From positions 313,519-377,518 of the forward strand of contig NW_019774781.1 of assembly GCF_001039355.2 (NCBI RefSeq): 64,000 nt of DNA, written 5' to 3'. Positions within the stretch are counted from its first letter, which is position 1. Every line of letters starts with the position of its first letter. The position numbers and the translations under genes were made by a program. Origin of the DNA: Lingula anatina. Lineage: Eukaryota; Brachiopoda; Lingulata; Lingulida; Lingulidae. Under the pieces are notes generated by a model. That model saw only the letters and a list, made by a program, of their open reading frames with translations, made no database searches and was not told where the DNA came from. Of this stretch, positions 11,779 through 23,693 are shown in pieces.

Positions 11779-12773
11779 TTATTTCGGGCAACACAAGATG
11801 GCGTGCCAGGTCTTTTTGCCGCAGTGGGTATGAGAACAATCCGCATTTTTCCCAGAACCACACGCTCCTTGGACAAAGAACCCACTTGGACAGGTCAAGA
11901 AGTGACCCCAGTAGCCACATCTCCAAATGCAGGATCCACGTTTGGCTCTTACCATGACCTTAAATGATAAAACATAAGGGACTGTCAAAAAAGTGTTTCT
12001 ACGGTACTCACTGGAATAAAAATTCATAAGGCTCAATATAATATCATCAAACTTGAGTAGCTTATGTAGTAGTAATAATGGATATATTCGACTATTTTGA
12101 ACGCCAAATAATAGACCTTTTTGTTCCTACAAAAATAAATCGTAAAAAAAATACCTGAGATGTTATAAATTCAAGGATGTTGAAGCAGATGTATACATAG
12201 CCCATGCAGTCAGGCAAATTTAATATAGCAATGCAGTACATGGGGTGCAACTTCATTCAGTACAATGATATGATGTATATATACCGCTGTATCTATATGC
12301 CATTTACCATTTGGTTTAGAAATGAAAAATGCTTCGGGAGATAGCCATAAGATATAATAGACAAAGAGGAAATAGACAATACAATCGTACAGAAAAAACG
12401 TATACCATTCGCATGTATTCTGTTTCCCGACCACCTCTCTCTCTCCCTACCTTTTGAAAGCTTCCATTTTAGGATAATTATTTTGTAAACACAAATAAGA
12501 AAAAATTAACACACATAATTCACACATCACATAATCCGTTCATTCAATACAATCACCTTTATGTCTAAACATATGTATCTACCCTTCATTTTATCAGCAG
12601 ATGTTGAAGAAAGAAGTCCAGTAACACTTATTGTTGTAATTTTATTTTATAGTTTACATCTTTACCTCGTTATTTCTGCCCTCTACGCTTCGAGATTCGT
12701 CCAAAGGAGCAGCGACCGAGACAGTCGCCAGGTAAAGCACGACAAGGAAACAGATCAACACTCGGGTCTCCAT
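11779..12773 (-). CDS. Gene B: secreted eight-cysteine defensin-like peptide
   Basis: Minus-strand exons 12773-12666 and 11958-11779 join in phase 0 (donor gtaaag, acceptor atttaag) to give a 95-residue precursor. Exon 1 encodes METRVLICFLVVLYLATVSV and a propeptide; exon 2 begins VMVRAKR then the mature domain of about 52 residues, starting GSCIWRCGYWGHFLTC and ending CCPK. The eight-cysteine spacing equals that of gene A. A tttacag acceptor stands 11 bases before the ATG, implying the non-coding first exon near 13086-13150. A reverse AATAAA is at about 11593-11598. The mature domain is identical at protein level to gene C. It is convergent with gene A. Function as host-defence peptide is inferred from layout only. 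Confidence 0.87.
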
Positions 12774-13085
12774 TTTTAGTCGATCTGTAAAAAGATAATG
12801 ATAAAAATGAATATTGAGTGACATAACATCAACAAAAAAAGCAGTCACTGATAAAATATCACGTTAATAATAGTAATGTAAAATATTTTGAAAGAAAATA
12901 TAAGGATGAGAAAAAAAGGTTAGATTGGAACCTATGAATAATCTGTTCCGCCGTTTTCACTCGCGAAATGCCAACAAATAATATTCTCATATTCTTCAGT
13001 GATCGGTAAGTTATCATTTTCAAATCATTATAACTCTTAAAAGCACGACGATAAAAATCTAAAAGTATAAAACAAAAGCACTTAC

Positions 13086-13172
13086 GTTGTAACCAGCTGT
13101 AACCTCTGTAAACTCTACGCTTCCAGGTTTCCAGGGGGAATGGATGTTCTACCGTTAATCTTCGCTCTTAAA
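13086..13172 (-). promoter_or_regulatory. Promoter and non-coding first exon of gene B
   Basis: On the minus strand a TATA-like TTTAAG (13172-13167) is followed by a short exon without a useful ATG that ends at 13086 with the donor gttacaac then gtaagtg. The signal exon of gene B has an acceptor at the right place downstream (about 12785). The same arrangement recurs for gene C with identical spacing of 81 bases between the TATA-like box and the donor. Confidence 0.55.
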
Positions 13173-13375
13173 TCCCATCCTAAGTCACGAAAGAGAAGTC
13201 AAAATCAGGAACTAAAGTCTCTTTTAAGTAGTAAATTAAAATAATTATATATCCACCCATTTAAAGTTGACAGAAAAGGGAGATACTAAAACAGTGGGAA
13301 TACATATAGATTGATGTCTTTTTAGTCATTAGGTTCTTTTTATCTCTTTACCATAGTCACCACACCTGATATAAT

Positions 13376-13572
13376 TTGGGGTAAGCCAGTCCCAGGTCCG
13401 AGCGTTAAGTAGCTTTCCTACTTGGAGAAGGCTTATTCATGTTTAGGGCAAAAATACTATAATGTATTCCCAGCATTAAGTTTTATTAATCTTGTTTACA
13501 AGTCGGACACAAATATATATTCAGAAACAGAGTCAAGTAAAAGTTATATTTAGCCCGTGTCCGGGTATAAAA
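13376..13572. repeat. Left arm of a roughly 195-bp inverted repeat
   Basis: This stretch (ggggtaagccagtcccaggt through cccgtgtccggg) is matched in reverse complement at 15138-15333. The left arm is also present in unit 2 (about 20588-20785), but the right arm is not. It may be a two-copy dispersed repeat or the ends of a fold-back element. Confidence 0.6.
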
Positions 13573-14012
13573 ATATAGAGATGACAAAGCGAAAAATTTT
13601 AAGTATAGACACGTCTGATAGAGGCATTTAAATGAGAAAAAAAATCTAATTTAAGTTTAGGTGATTCTAATATATTTTATGGTATTTAAGTACTTTAAGC
13701 CAGAATCTCCAAAATGATGAGCTGACTTTAAAAATATAAATTATCAAAAAATGGTTCTACAGAAATTAAGTGGTTAAGTTGACAAATTAAAGAATTCAGC
13801 AGAAGAGGACAATGTGAAAGTTTTCACTAATTTTGGTAAAATAAAATGTGGTCAGGAATGTGTACACAAATGTAATATGAAAAGCTTGGGCTTGGGTGAT
13901 TTGAAGGCATTGAGTGGTGTAATTCACGAGGTATTGCAAGCAATTGGGGTGATACATAAGAACGAAACATACTTGAAGCCAGTAGAGGGCAAAATCCAAG
14001 AAACGCAAGCCC

Positions 14013-15137
14013 TGAGTTTTTTCCTCAATAGTTTCTAGATTCTGTCAATTCTGGCATTTTTTTTTTTTTTGGGGGGGGGGGGGAAATTAAGGAAACAAGG
14101 CATCGTTAAATTTGTTACTTCAAGAAAAAAACTTTCAAAAAGGAAGCATTGCACACATGTGTTCACTTAAAGTTTGCCTATCACAGCAAGTAAAAGTCTC
14201 AATTTAAGTCAATTTCTCCCATCTCTACTTTTATCTCGTGTGTCACTGCCTGAATCAAACCACCGAGGCATTTCTCATTAAATTTGTTTGCGCGTTCCTG
14301 TCCACATTTTAGTTTACCAAAATTAGTGAAAACTTCCTCGCTGTCCCTTTTCACCGAATTCTTTAATTTTTCAACTTTAAAATCACTTAAGTTCTTTAGA
14401 ATAACTTATATTGTCGAGGTCAGCTGGCTCCAACACATCATTTTGGAGATTCTGACAAAATGTACTTCAATAACGTAAAATACTAAACCACTTAACATAT
14501 CTTTGCATATTCTCAGGATAAGTCAAGAGGGAGTACACGGGCAGCCAGGAGCTACGGGGAGTGAGTCATATATTTCAGCCCCTGTATATAAGATGGTCCT
14601 TAAAATAAAATTGCTGTTTTATGATTTTTCTTGAATTAACCGTCATTGTAATCTTCACCAGTTGTGATTGTATGTAATATCTTGTCACCGTTCTTGAATT
14701 GTTCATGTTAGTGTGACCCCGTGCACCAGTATGTGTGTGTCGAGTGTGGGTGACAGTGTGAGTGTGTGCACGCACGCGCGTGCGTGTAGGTGAAATTGCT
14801 TTTGTGCACTACATTGGGATATGATCTAGAATTTTGAAAATTGTAATGAAATTTATTTTGTCGACTTTTAAACTTGGTAATTCAAATTTCCATAAATGCT
14901 GTACGTTTATTTAAATAACTAATAAATGTTTATATTCAAATTGTTTCTCCTTAAATAGATCTTTGATGACACAAGTGACCTTGATTACCTATGAAACCCC
15001 TGCTAAAAGTGAAATTCTTGAAATGATAAAAATTAATTATTTCCTTGTTTTTTTTACATCGTAAAGATTCGCCTAAACTTCCAAATGGCTATTCCTGATT
15101 TATAGGCCTTTATCGCCATGTCATCACTACATTTGAT
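14013..15137. other. Spacer between inverted-repeat arms, no gene seen
   Basis: Contains a poly-T/poly-G run near 14059-14083 and a GT-rich microsatellite at about 14728-14790. No coding exon or RNA gene is supported. Confidence 0.4.
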
Positions 15138-15333
15138 ACCCGGACACGGGCTAAATATTCATTTTCATTCTACTCTGTCCCTGAATATGCAGTATATTTG
15201 TGTCCGGCTTGTTAACAAGAATAATAAAACTTAATACAGGGACTACATTACTTCTTTTAGGTCTTCTCCAGGTAGGAAGGATACTTACATGGAAAACTCG
15301 GACCTGGGACTGACTTGCCCCAAATTATATCAA
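15138..15333. repeat. Right arm of the 195-bp inverted repeat
   Basis: Reverse complement of 13376-13572: both arms carry the cccgtgtccgg core and a ggcaagtcagtcccag-type motif, with scattered mismatches. Confidence 0.6.
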
Positions 15334-15439
15334 TTAATATGTTTACACATGGTGACAGTTGGTTACAGTATATAATGAAAGGGACATGTAAATTGCATGT
15401 GTTGATTTTTTCTCTTTTTGTGTGTACGAATTAATGCAA

Positions 15440-15449
15440 AAGTGAAGCT

Positions 15450-15485
<36 letters not shown>

Positions 15486-15745
15486 TGGAGAGACAGATTC
15501 ACGTAGAATTCACACCACTTTGGCATCAATTTTTACACAGGTTTATACATGAAGATCAGAATTCTGGGAAGGGTTTGGGGTAGGGTATAGTTGGAGATAA
15601 ATGGGAAATTGTTGACACTTCTATACAACATTATATTTGTGATGGCTGGCTTTTGCCTTGTCATAATGTCGCATTGCTAATCCCTCAATTTCGCTGTCCA
15701 TAGGGGCATATTGCAACAATCCAAAATATTCTTAGAGTATTTTCT
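15440..15745. repeat. Second copy of the window-start repeat
   Basis: A GA microsatellite and flanking sequence homologous to 60-470. It ends close to the start of the pseudogene D intron. Confidence 0.55.
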
Positions 15746-15811
15746 TTTTTCTGTCATGCGGTATGGGGTTGTCTCCCGATCTCCGTTGTACTGAATGACA
15801 TAACACCCGCT

Positions 15812-16412
15812 GTGCTGCATCCATATCCCCTCAGGTATTTGAACGATTTTTTGTCAAAAAAGGTCCATTTTTGCAGTTCAAAAATACCTCAAAACATTCG
15901 TTTTCACAGCTACGAGGCACTGTAAGGTACTGAAGATTTAGAAATCTAATTTAATCATTATAAATTTACATTACAGTGAGAAGATACTCCTACATGACAG
16001 TGTCTCATATTTTATCATTTTAAGCCACGGTAAGAGCCAGCGTGGGTCTTGCATTTGGAGATGTGGCTACTGGGGTCATTTCTTGACCTGTCCAAGTGGG
16101 TTCTTCGTCCAGGGAGCGTGTGGCTCTGGAAAAAATGCGTATTGTTCTCATACCCACTGCGGCAAAAAGACCTGTGCCCCGTATCTCGAAAGCATCGCGC
16201 ATTGCGACCGAGCGCAAGCGACTCGATTCCCTAACTCGCCAATACGCGATGCTTTCGAGTTACGGGCCCCTGGCACTCCATCTATAGTTGTCCGACATAA
16301 ACTCGACAGCCAGAAAATTGAACCCTACACTGATGCTCATAATTCAGCAACACTTTCATATTTCTCGAATTTCTCAGCAACCAAAATTTTTATTGACAAA
16401 ATTTGTACAATG
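15812..16412 (+). pseudogene. Broken copy D of the eight-cysteine peptide gene
   Basis: The 3' part of the intron (homologous to about 6700-6905 of gene A) and the mature-peptide exon (16025-16300) are present, but no signal-peptide exon lies upstream. The exon has lost a base after the acceptor and another in the propeptide, which puts an in-frame stop at its start. The stretch up to the sixth cysteine is otherwise well preserved. At 16175 a short inverted-repeat element interrupts the exon before the terminal CC. An N at 16414 marks an assembly join at its 3' side. Dead by truncation, frameshift and insertion. Confidence 0.85.
16175..16272. mobile_element. Tiny inverted-repeat element inside pseudogene D
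   Basis: About 94 bases plus a duplicated CCTG at each side (16171-16174 and 16269-16272). The two ends are imperfect inverted repeats of about 23 bases with the shared core ctcgaaagcatcgcg and its complement. The uninterrupted exons of A, B, C and G define the empty site. Its size and structure suit a MITE; the superfamily is unknown. Confidence 0.75.
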
Positions 16413-16415
16413 GNC

Positions 16416-19128
16416 AATATTTCTTCTGTTTGTTTCAGTACTTCACCTGTATTATAAAGGATGCATCTTCGGTGACTCACCCATGCGTCTCTGAAATAAA
16501 GGTCTATCCTACCCTTTGATATCACAAGGGTCTCTAGTATAGCCTGCTACAAAGCAAAGTCGATTTAACCAATTTGAAAAAGACTACTAAAGACACCTGT
16601 GGTCAAGGAATATCTCAAATACGGACATCGTTTTTCAGTTGATTTTCATGAAGTCATTTCTCCGTGATCCTCCAATACTCAAAATACTGGTTCGAACAAC
16701 AAAGCATTAGCCACTTATTAAATCAAGTAAGCGCTTTTTGATTTAAAGTATCGTACAAGGTTTGAACCTCGAATTAATTTTTTCTTGAAAAAAAGTAATT
16801 TCTTCTTACATAAACCATTGCTCAACCAATCCCAGCACTTGGGTAGATGCTTTATATAATATCTAATTATATAATCTCACTTTAAAGGGCTGATCAGTCA
16901 TTTAGAACGTCAAGTATTCCTGTATTTTTCAAAAAGAAATATCCATGTCAAGAACTTTGTTTTGAGGGTTTTTATTTGGTCGCATATGAACTGAGGACTT
17001 AGTGGCTTTGAGAGATATGCGGGCAATGACAATATGACTTTTTAGCATATTCAAATGCAATCAGTACACTTTTGAAGAAATTGAAAAACAATCCATATAA
17101 AATGTTCAGTAGACTTAACAGGGATAAAAATGAGCAGAATGAGATGAATAAATATGAGCAGAATCAGATAGTAAAATATATACGTGTAGGAAAAGATAAA
17201 AAGCCAGTCAATAAATCTAATTAACAAGATACAGAGTATAATTGCTAAAACTCGGCAACTCAAATTGCAAAGAAGTAAAATGTATTTTGTGCCTTAATGA
17301 GCATCTACACATATGTATGTATAAAAATAACCCTTTCTTCTGTTAATCTACAAATTAGTTCTTTTCTAAGGAGCGTTGTGCCGTCGTGTTTTTTCTGATG
17401 TTTATTTGTGCAGCGAAACAACTTGAAGTAATTATTGGATTTCTTGCACCGAGCCTCAAGGCCTTAGAGCTTTTCAGAGCTTTAGAGCTTTTTAATTAAT
17501 AATTATCTGTGTACTGAGGACCGAGGTGAACATGGTAATGCAGGGGCACTGCTTGTGGGGGGGGGGGGGGGGGGGGGGAAGACGACGCTTTTGTCCATGA
17601 GCTTGCTGACCAGCTCAGACTTATGGCAGCTGCAAAGGAGGCTAGTCTACGTCGACTAGCAACAAATAAAAAACGAGATAAGCAGCCTTTTAGATTATTT
17701 GTGAAACGCACTTAGTGACGCACGGACTAAATAACATAGGTAACCAAGCTCCTAGTCAGGGAACCCGATTTAAGTTTCCTGTGAAACGGGGGCCTGGTAA
17801 ATTTGAGACCAATCCATATAAGTGGCATTGTGAAGAACATAAAACAACTTTTTATAAAACATCATGCTTCAAGTCTTGTTCTCTTTTTTTTCTATTAAAA
17901 TCATTATGCTCTTGTCAAACAGGGTTGATGAAAGTTCAATGCAATGTAGCAATAAGATGAACAACGCCTCCGGCCAATAATGACTGTATGTAACCACAGT
18001 TCCATTATGTCATTTATATATGTAATAAACGTAGTCGTGATCAGACCGTCTTGAGAAAAGTGAAAAGAAGTTTAAACGTTCATATTATGGCTTATTGCTA
18101 GGTCAACATTTAAAAATGTCATATGTAATACATGATTATCATCAATTAATTCAAAACATTATAGATTATTTGAAGTAGAATTGTGTACAAAATTTAAATT
18201 GATTTTGGCCACGCCCGTTCTGGGCCTTCCCACGTCTACCAAAACTGGTAACGAAATGCGGGTGCGCAGGCTCCTCGTGTTATAAACTATCCTAAGACTT
18301 ACACTGAGCATCTTATCAGTGAACAAAAACACATCCACAGGGTAGTGACGGTTCCGTGGTTTTCACTATCGTCCTATACCGCCAAGCCATTACATGTATG
18401 CTGACAGTCAATGAAAAAGCATCAGAAAACTTTCTGGTACTTTTTTTTTTACCGAGAAACGATTCCAATCATATAAACGAGTACAAATACACTTGTTTGG
18501 TCATAAGAGAGTCACCTTGTTTGACTGAATAATGGGTCATATTTCACACGAAAAATGTTATTTTCTTAATGTTCCAAAGGAACTTAAATTATCATTTGAT
18601 AAAGAAACGATGCGTTTTCATTGGCTGTCAGTTTATATTTTCTCTGAGGCGTATCCAGGGGTTTTGACCTACAAATCAAGTTTTCCTTCAAAGAATTTTT
18701 CTGAAACTTACAAATTCTTACTCGACCAAATTCTTTTACTTGGGTTTTTGATGTTTAATACCATTTAATAGAAGAATTTGATTTTGAAGGAATGGCCAGT
18801 TATGTATAAACCAAGTCTCCGTGTATATTTCAATAGGAAATCTGGACATCAGGAACTTTCTTTTGACAGTTTATAATGTTTTCAAGGTTTGCATTGGGAA
18901 GGACTCGGCAGTGTGCAGGATATACAGACGGAGAAAATATGACATTGGGACATTTCCAAATGCAAAAAGTACGAGTACACCTTTCAGATGATAATAATGA
19001 TTATAATGATGCAATTTTTATTCCATTTAATTGTCTATTTGATCAACCATTATAATACATTCTAAAGATATGTCACTCGAGGGACTATTTTGTACGTGTA
19101 ATACCCAGGGCCCCTTTCAGAAAACAAA
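16416..19128. repeat. Segmental duplication, unit 2 left part
   Basis: Homologous to 7336-10163. It includes 92 bases (17677-17768) absent from unit 1, flanked by a cga microhomology, and a long G run at about 17557-17577. No gene is seen. Confidence 0.85.
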
Positions 19129-19355
19129 CAGAAATATCACTGTCCAATGAACTAAATCACAACCGAAACACGCAATATTTAGAAGGTCATTTTTTATTTT
19201 TCCAACTGCAAAGTGAAAGCAGGCCAAACAGCAAAGATAATAAATCAAATCTTATGCATCAAATCAATTCAAAATTATGCACAGTTGACAAGAGTATTCT
19301 TGTGTATTTATCTGAATACTGCGGATATTTTTTTTCACGTTTCTGGCTTTCAAGT

Positions 19356-19982
19356 TTATTTCGGGCAACACAAGATAGCGTGCCAGGTCTTTTTGCCGCA
19401 GTGGGTATGAGAACAATCCGCATTTTTCCCAGAGCCACACGCTCCCTGGACGAAGAACCCACTTGGACAGGTCAAGAAGTGACCCCAGTAGCCACATCTC
19501 CAAATGCAGGATCCACGTTTGGCTCTTACCATGACCTTAAATGATAAAACATAAGGGACTGTCAAAAAAGTGTTTCTACGGTACTCACTGGAATAAAAAT
19601 TCATAAGGCTCAATATAATATTATCAAACTTGAGTAGCTTATGTAGTAGTAATAATGGATATATTCGACTATTTTGAGCGCCAAATAATTGACCTTTTTG
19701 TTCCTACAAAAATAAATCGTAAAAAAAAATAGTTGAAGCAGATGTATACATTGCCCATACAGTCAGGCAAATTTAATATAGCAATTATATAGCTTCATTT
19801 TATCAGCAGATGTTGAAGGAAGAAGTCCAGTAACACTTAATGTTGTAATTTTATTTTATAGTTTACATCTTTACCTCGTTATTTCTGCCCTCTACACTTC
19901 GAGATTCGTCCACAGGAGCCGCGACCGAGACAGTCGCCAGGTAAAGCACGACAAGGAAACAGATCAACACTCGGGTATCCAT
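19356..19982 (-). CDS. Gene C: secreted eight-cysteine defensin-like peptide
   Basis: Minus-strand exons 19982-19875 and 19535-19356 join in phase 0 into a 95-residue precursor. The signal exon encodes MDTRVLICFLVVLYLATVSV; it differs from gene B at residue 2 (Asp for Glu) and in the propeptide (Val for Leu after Ala-Pro). The exon-2 product, including VMVRAKR and all eight cysteines, is identical to that of gene B. The intron is about 340 bases against about 710 in gene B because unit 2 lacks a stretch. It is the recent duplicate of B, with its own first exon and promoter upstream. Role in defence is inferred. Confidence 0.87.
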
Positions 19983-20300
19983 TTTGAGTCGATCTGTAAA
20001 AAGATAATGATAAAAATGAATATTGAGTGACATAACATCAACAAAAAAAGCAGTCAGTGATAAAATGCCACGTAAAAAATAGTAATGTAAAATATTTTGA
20101 AAGAAAACATAAGGAAAAAAAGAGAAAAAAAGGTTAGATTAGAACCGATGAATAATCTGTTCCGCCGTTTTCACTCGCGAAATGCCCACAAATAATATTC
20201 TCATATTCTTCAGTGATCCGGGAGATTAGCATTTTCAAATCATTATATCTCTTGAAAGCACAACGATAAACATCTAAAAGTATAAAACAAAAACACTTAC

Positions 20301-20387
20301 GTTGTAACCAGCTGTAACCTCTGTAAACTCTACGCTTCCAGGTTTCCAGGGGGAATGGATGTTCTACCGTTAATCTTCGCTCTTAAA
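20301..20387 (-). promoter_or_regulatory. Promoter and non-coding first exon of gene C
   Basis: Duplicate of the gene B arrangement: TTTAAG (20387-20382), a short exon, and a donor gttacaac then gtaagtg at 20300. Sequence identity with 13086-13172 is nearly complete, so B and C should be regulated alike. Confidence 0.55.
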
Positions 20388-21221
20388 TCCCATCCTAAGT
20401 CACGGAAGAGAAGTCAAAATCAGGATCTAAAGTCTCTTTTAAGTAATAAATTAAAATAATTATATATCCACCCATTTAAAGTTGACAGAAAAGGGAGATT
20501 CTAAAACAGTGGGAATACATATAGATTGATGTCTTTTTAGTCATTAGGTTCTTTTTATCTCTTTACCATAGTCACCACACCTGATATAATTTGGGGTAAG
20601 CCAGTCCCAGGTCCGAGTGTTAAGTAGCTTTCCTACCTGGAGAAGGCTTATTCATGTTTAGGGCAAAAATACTATAATGTATTCCCAGCATTAAGTTTTA
20701 TTAATCTTGTTTACAAGTCGGACACAAATATATATTCAGAAACAGAGTAAAGTAAAAGTTATATTAAGCCCGTGTCCGGGTATAAAAATATAGAGATGAC
20801 AAAGCGAAAAATTTTAAGTATAGACACGTCTGATAGAGGCATTTAAATGAGAAAAAAATCTAATTTAAGTTTAGGTGATTCTAATATATTTTACGGTATT
20901 TAAGTACTTTAAGCCAGAATCTCCAAAATGATGAGCTGACTTTAAAAATATCCAAAAATGGTTATACAGAAATTTAGTGGTTAAGTTGACAAATTAAAGA
21001 AGTCAGCAGAAGAGGACAATGTGAAAGTTTTCACTAATTTTGGCAAACTAAAATGTGGTCAGGAATGTGTACACAAATGTAATGGGAAAAGCTTGGGCTT
21101 GGGTGATTTGAAGGCATTGAGTGGCGTAATTCACGAGGTATTGCAAGCAATTTGGGTGATACATAAGAACGAAACATACTTGAAGCCAGTAGAGGGCAAA
21201 ATCCAAGAAACGCAAGCCCTG

Positions 21222-21830
21222 TGTGCTGCATCCATATCCCCTCAGGTATTTGAACGATTTTTTGTCAAAAAAGGTCCATTTTTGCAGTTCAAAAATACCT
21301 CAAAACATTCGTTTTCACAGCTACGAGGCACTGTAAGGTACTGAAGATTTAGAAATCTAATTTAATCATTATAAATTTACATTACAGTGAGAAGATACTC
21401 CTACATGACAGTGTCTCATATTTTATCATTTTAAGCCACGGTAAGAGCCAGCGTGGGTCTTGCATTTGGAGATGTGGCTACTGGGGTCATTTCTTGACCT
21501 GTCCAAGTGGGTTCTTCGTCCAGGGAGCGTGTGGATCTGGAAAAAATGCGTATTGTTCTCATACCCACTGCGGCAAAAAGACCTGTGCCCCGTATCTCGA
21601 AAGCATCGCGCATTGCGACCGAGCGCAAGCGACTCGATTCCCTAACTCGCCAATACGCGATGCTTTCGAGTTACGGGCCCCTGGCACTCCATCTATAGTT
21701 GTCCGACATAAACTCGACAGCCAGAAAATTGAACCCTACACTGATGCTCATAATTAAGCAACACTTTCATATTTCTCGAATTTCTCAGCAACCAAAATTT
21801 TTATTGACAAAATTTGTACAATAGCTAAAT
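21222..21830 (+). pseudogene. Broken copy E of the eight-cysteine peptide gene
   Basis: Almost identical to copy D (15812-16412), including the base losses, the missing signal exon and the same inserted inverted-repeat element (21586-21683) with the same CCTG duplication. The exon portion is 21436-21711. The element therefore inserted before D and E separated. Downstream the sequence diverges from D and runs into a Tc1-like transposase relic. Confidence 0.85.
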
Positions 21831-22044
21831 ATTTCTCTTGTTTTTACTTTGACTTACTGGACAGGGACATTAGAGTACTATTTACTGTTGGACACGCTAG
21901 AATATGCAATGGGGGTGCCACTTGCGAAAAACACAGTTTGGCCATGCTATGAGGAGCTTCCAGTTTGGCTAGTTTCATGGGCACAATTTGTTATTTTGGA
22001 CCAACGAATGGTTAGAAGAGGACTCAACGAGGTAATCAGATGGC

Positions 22045-22700
22045 AAATAATGGGAAGCCATCGTGCCAAAGAGACAGATTGCAAGGCAACAAAAAAGCAG
22101 CACCAAGTCAAGTGTCCAAGCCGGTAGCAAAATGGCGCCAAACTCATCATGTATTGGACACGCCTCTTTCTGGTAGACCAATATTAACCGGCGCAAGAGA
22201 TGAAGATATCTAGTTCGATTATGCCACCATTACCAGTTCATATCAGCCAAACAATGAAAAATTGCCACCGTACGTCATTCAAGGGAGGTGCCCTGGTCAA
22301 CAATACAGAGACGAAATACCATTGGGGTGCATATAATCACACATTCAAGCAAATCCAGAAAGAAAAATCATTTTTGTGCAGGACATTGCGCCCTTCCAGA
22401 AAGCATGGTCCGTGCAAGACGCGCTGTAACAGCGCGGTATCCCACGTTTGGATTGGCCTGCATATTTACCAATTCTAAATGTAATAGAACATGCTTAGGA
22501 TATGGTTGACAGGGCAGTAAATGAGAGACAACCTCCAGTTAGAAAAATTGGAGAGGTCCAGCAGGCAGTTAATGAAGAATGGAACCGGCTCTCAAAGCAA
22601 GATTGGCAGAATTTGGTGGCAAGTTGCAATAGACAATGTAAAGCTGTTGTTCAAAACCAGGGAAAGCACACCCGATATTTATTGCATAATAGACGATTAA
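22045..22700 (+). pseudogene. Degenerate Tc1/mariner-type transposase
   Basis: Readable fragments in several frames match the order of a Tc1-type transposase. An N-terminal helix-turn-helix remnant lies near 22120-22200. A DxAP-like segment (VQDIAPFQKAWSVQDA) is in the middle. A C-terminal part reads DWPAYLP, then NVIEHA, DMVDRAVNERQPP, VNEEWNRLSKQDW, and ends KHTRY. Stops and frameshifts interrupt it throughout. The terminal layout (xPDLNxIEHxWD followed by EW and GxHTRY) is characteristic of Tc1-type proteins. It is inactive and lies directly 3' of pseudogene E. Confidence 0.75.
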
Positions 22701-23166
22701 TCATATATTATCTACAGTCTTCTTTTATAAAACTAATTCTTAGATGGTCGAGCTTCATGTTTTCTAGATAAGCTGTTTTAATCAGCACGCACTTTCTGCT
22801 GTGTGAGCATACTTTTTTGACACATGGTTTGGCATATTTTAGTACCGTTTAGTTAATAAAGTTATTTTGTTTATTACAATAAGCTGTGTGGTGTATTTCT
22901 TTAACCGAAATATTCAACTTGAATAAGTTATTTATAAAATATGAAAGAAATATGCATAATCCCACCATCAAATGAAATAATGATCATGATAGAAGACACT
23001 TTTGAAAAAACCGGGGTGTTGCTTAACTTATGAGCATCAGTGTATATGTTCTTTGTGCGCATGTACATCTATGGGAAAAAACGTCAATGTCAATGTAATG
23101 TTCACAAGTTGTGTTGTGATTGTAAAACATGTACATATCTTGCCACCGTTTCTTGTATTGTCCCAG

Positions 23167-23215
23167 TGTGTGTGTGTGTGTGTGTGTGTGCGTGCGTGTG
23201 TGTGCGCGTGTGGAC
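23167..23215. repeat. (TG)n microsatellite
   Basis: A TG run with a few CG and GC interruptions. The open frames through it are artefacts of the repeat. Confidence 0.9.
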
Positions 23216-23693
23216 ACGCACATTTTTTGCATTGTTCCGGGATATATTCGCTTAAACGTAGTAATTCAAATTACCCGGAAATGCAAATGCTGGATATTTA
23301 ATGTATTTAAATATCTCTTACAAAATGTAAATTTTCAAATCAGTCCTTCATAAAAATTGACCTTTGATGACACTACCCACCCCATCTGCATATGAAGACA
23401 GTTGGAGAAACTCCGATATTGTCACGTATATATTACGGCACCATGCAATCTGAAATAAACCCCAGTAATGTTTTCTACTTATTTGAATACAACTCTTGAA
23501 ATGAAGGAAAACATTTTCTTTCCTTGTATTTTGCATCCTTAATGTTCATCTGCATTTCAATTTGGCTATCTTACATTTTTCTCAGGCAAACAGTCATAGT
23601 TAGCTTTAACAAGGGTATTTAATTAAAAAGTTAAATTATCATGTTTGAATTATTAATTGTGGCGTTAAAAAAATTTATTTCCGTGACGCAGAG

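Larger units (their letters stand above)
11536..14012. repeat. Segmental duplication, unit 1 right part (contains gene B)
   Basis: Nearly identical to 19129-21220, which contains gene C. Homology ends sharply at 14012 in this copy and at 21220 in the other, where the sequence changes to the intron of pseudogene E. Small deletions (for example a stretch near 12190-12580 absent from unit 2) separate the copies. Confidence 0.85.
19129..21220. repeat. Segmental duplication, unit 2 right part (contains gene C)
   Basis: Homologous to 11536-14012. At 21220 it switches, without a gap, into the intron of pseudogene E, marking a duplication breakpoint. Confidence 0.85.

Noticed and set aside
11779-11958. 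Assignment of the peptides to big defensins, beta-defensins or macins
   Set aside because: Cysteine number and spacing do not fit those families as I know them; only the terminal CC and general layout agree.
19254-19544. Plus-strand frames over the gene B, C and F exons
   Set aside because: They are antisense shadows of the cysteine-rich exon; the minus-strand frames carry the conserved cysteines, KR site and splice sites.
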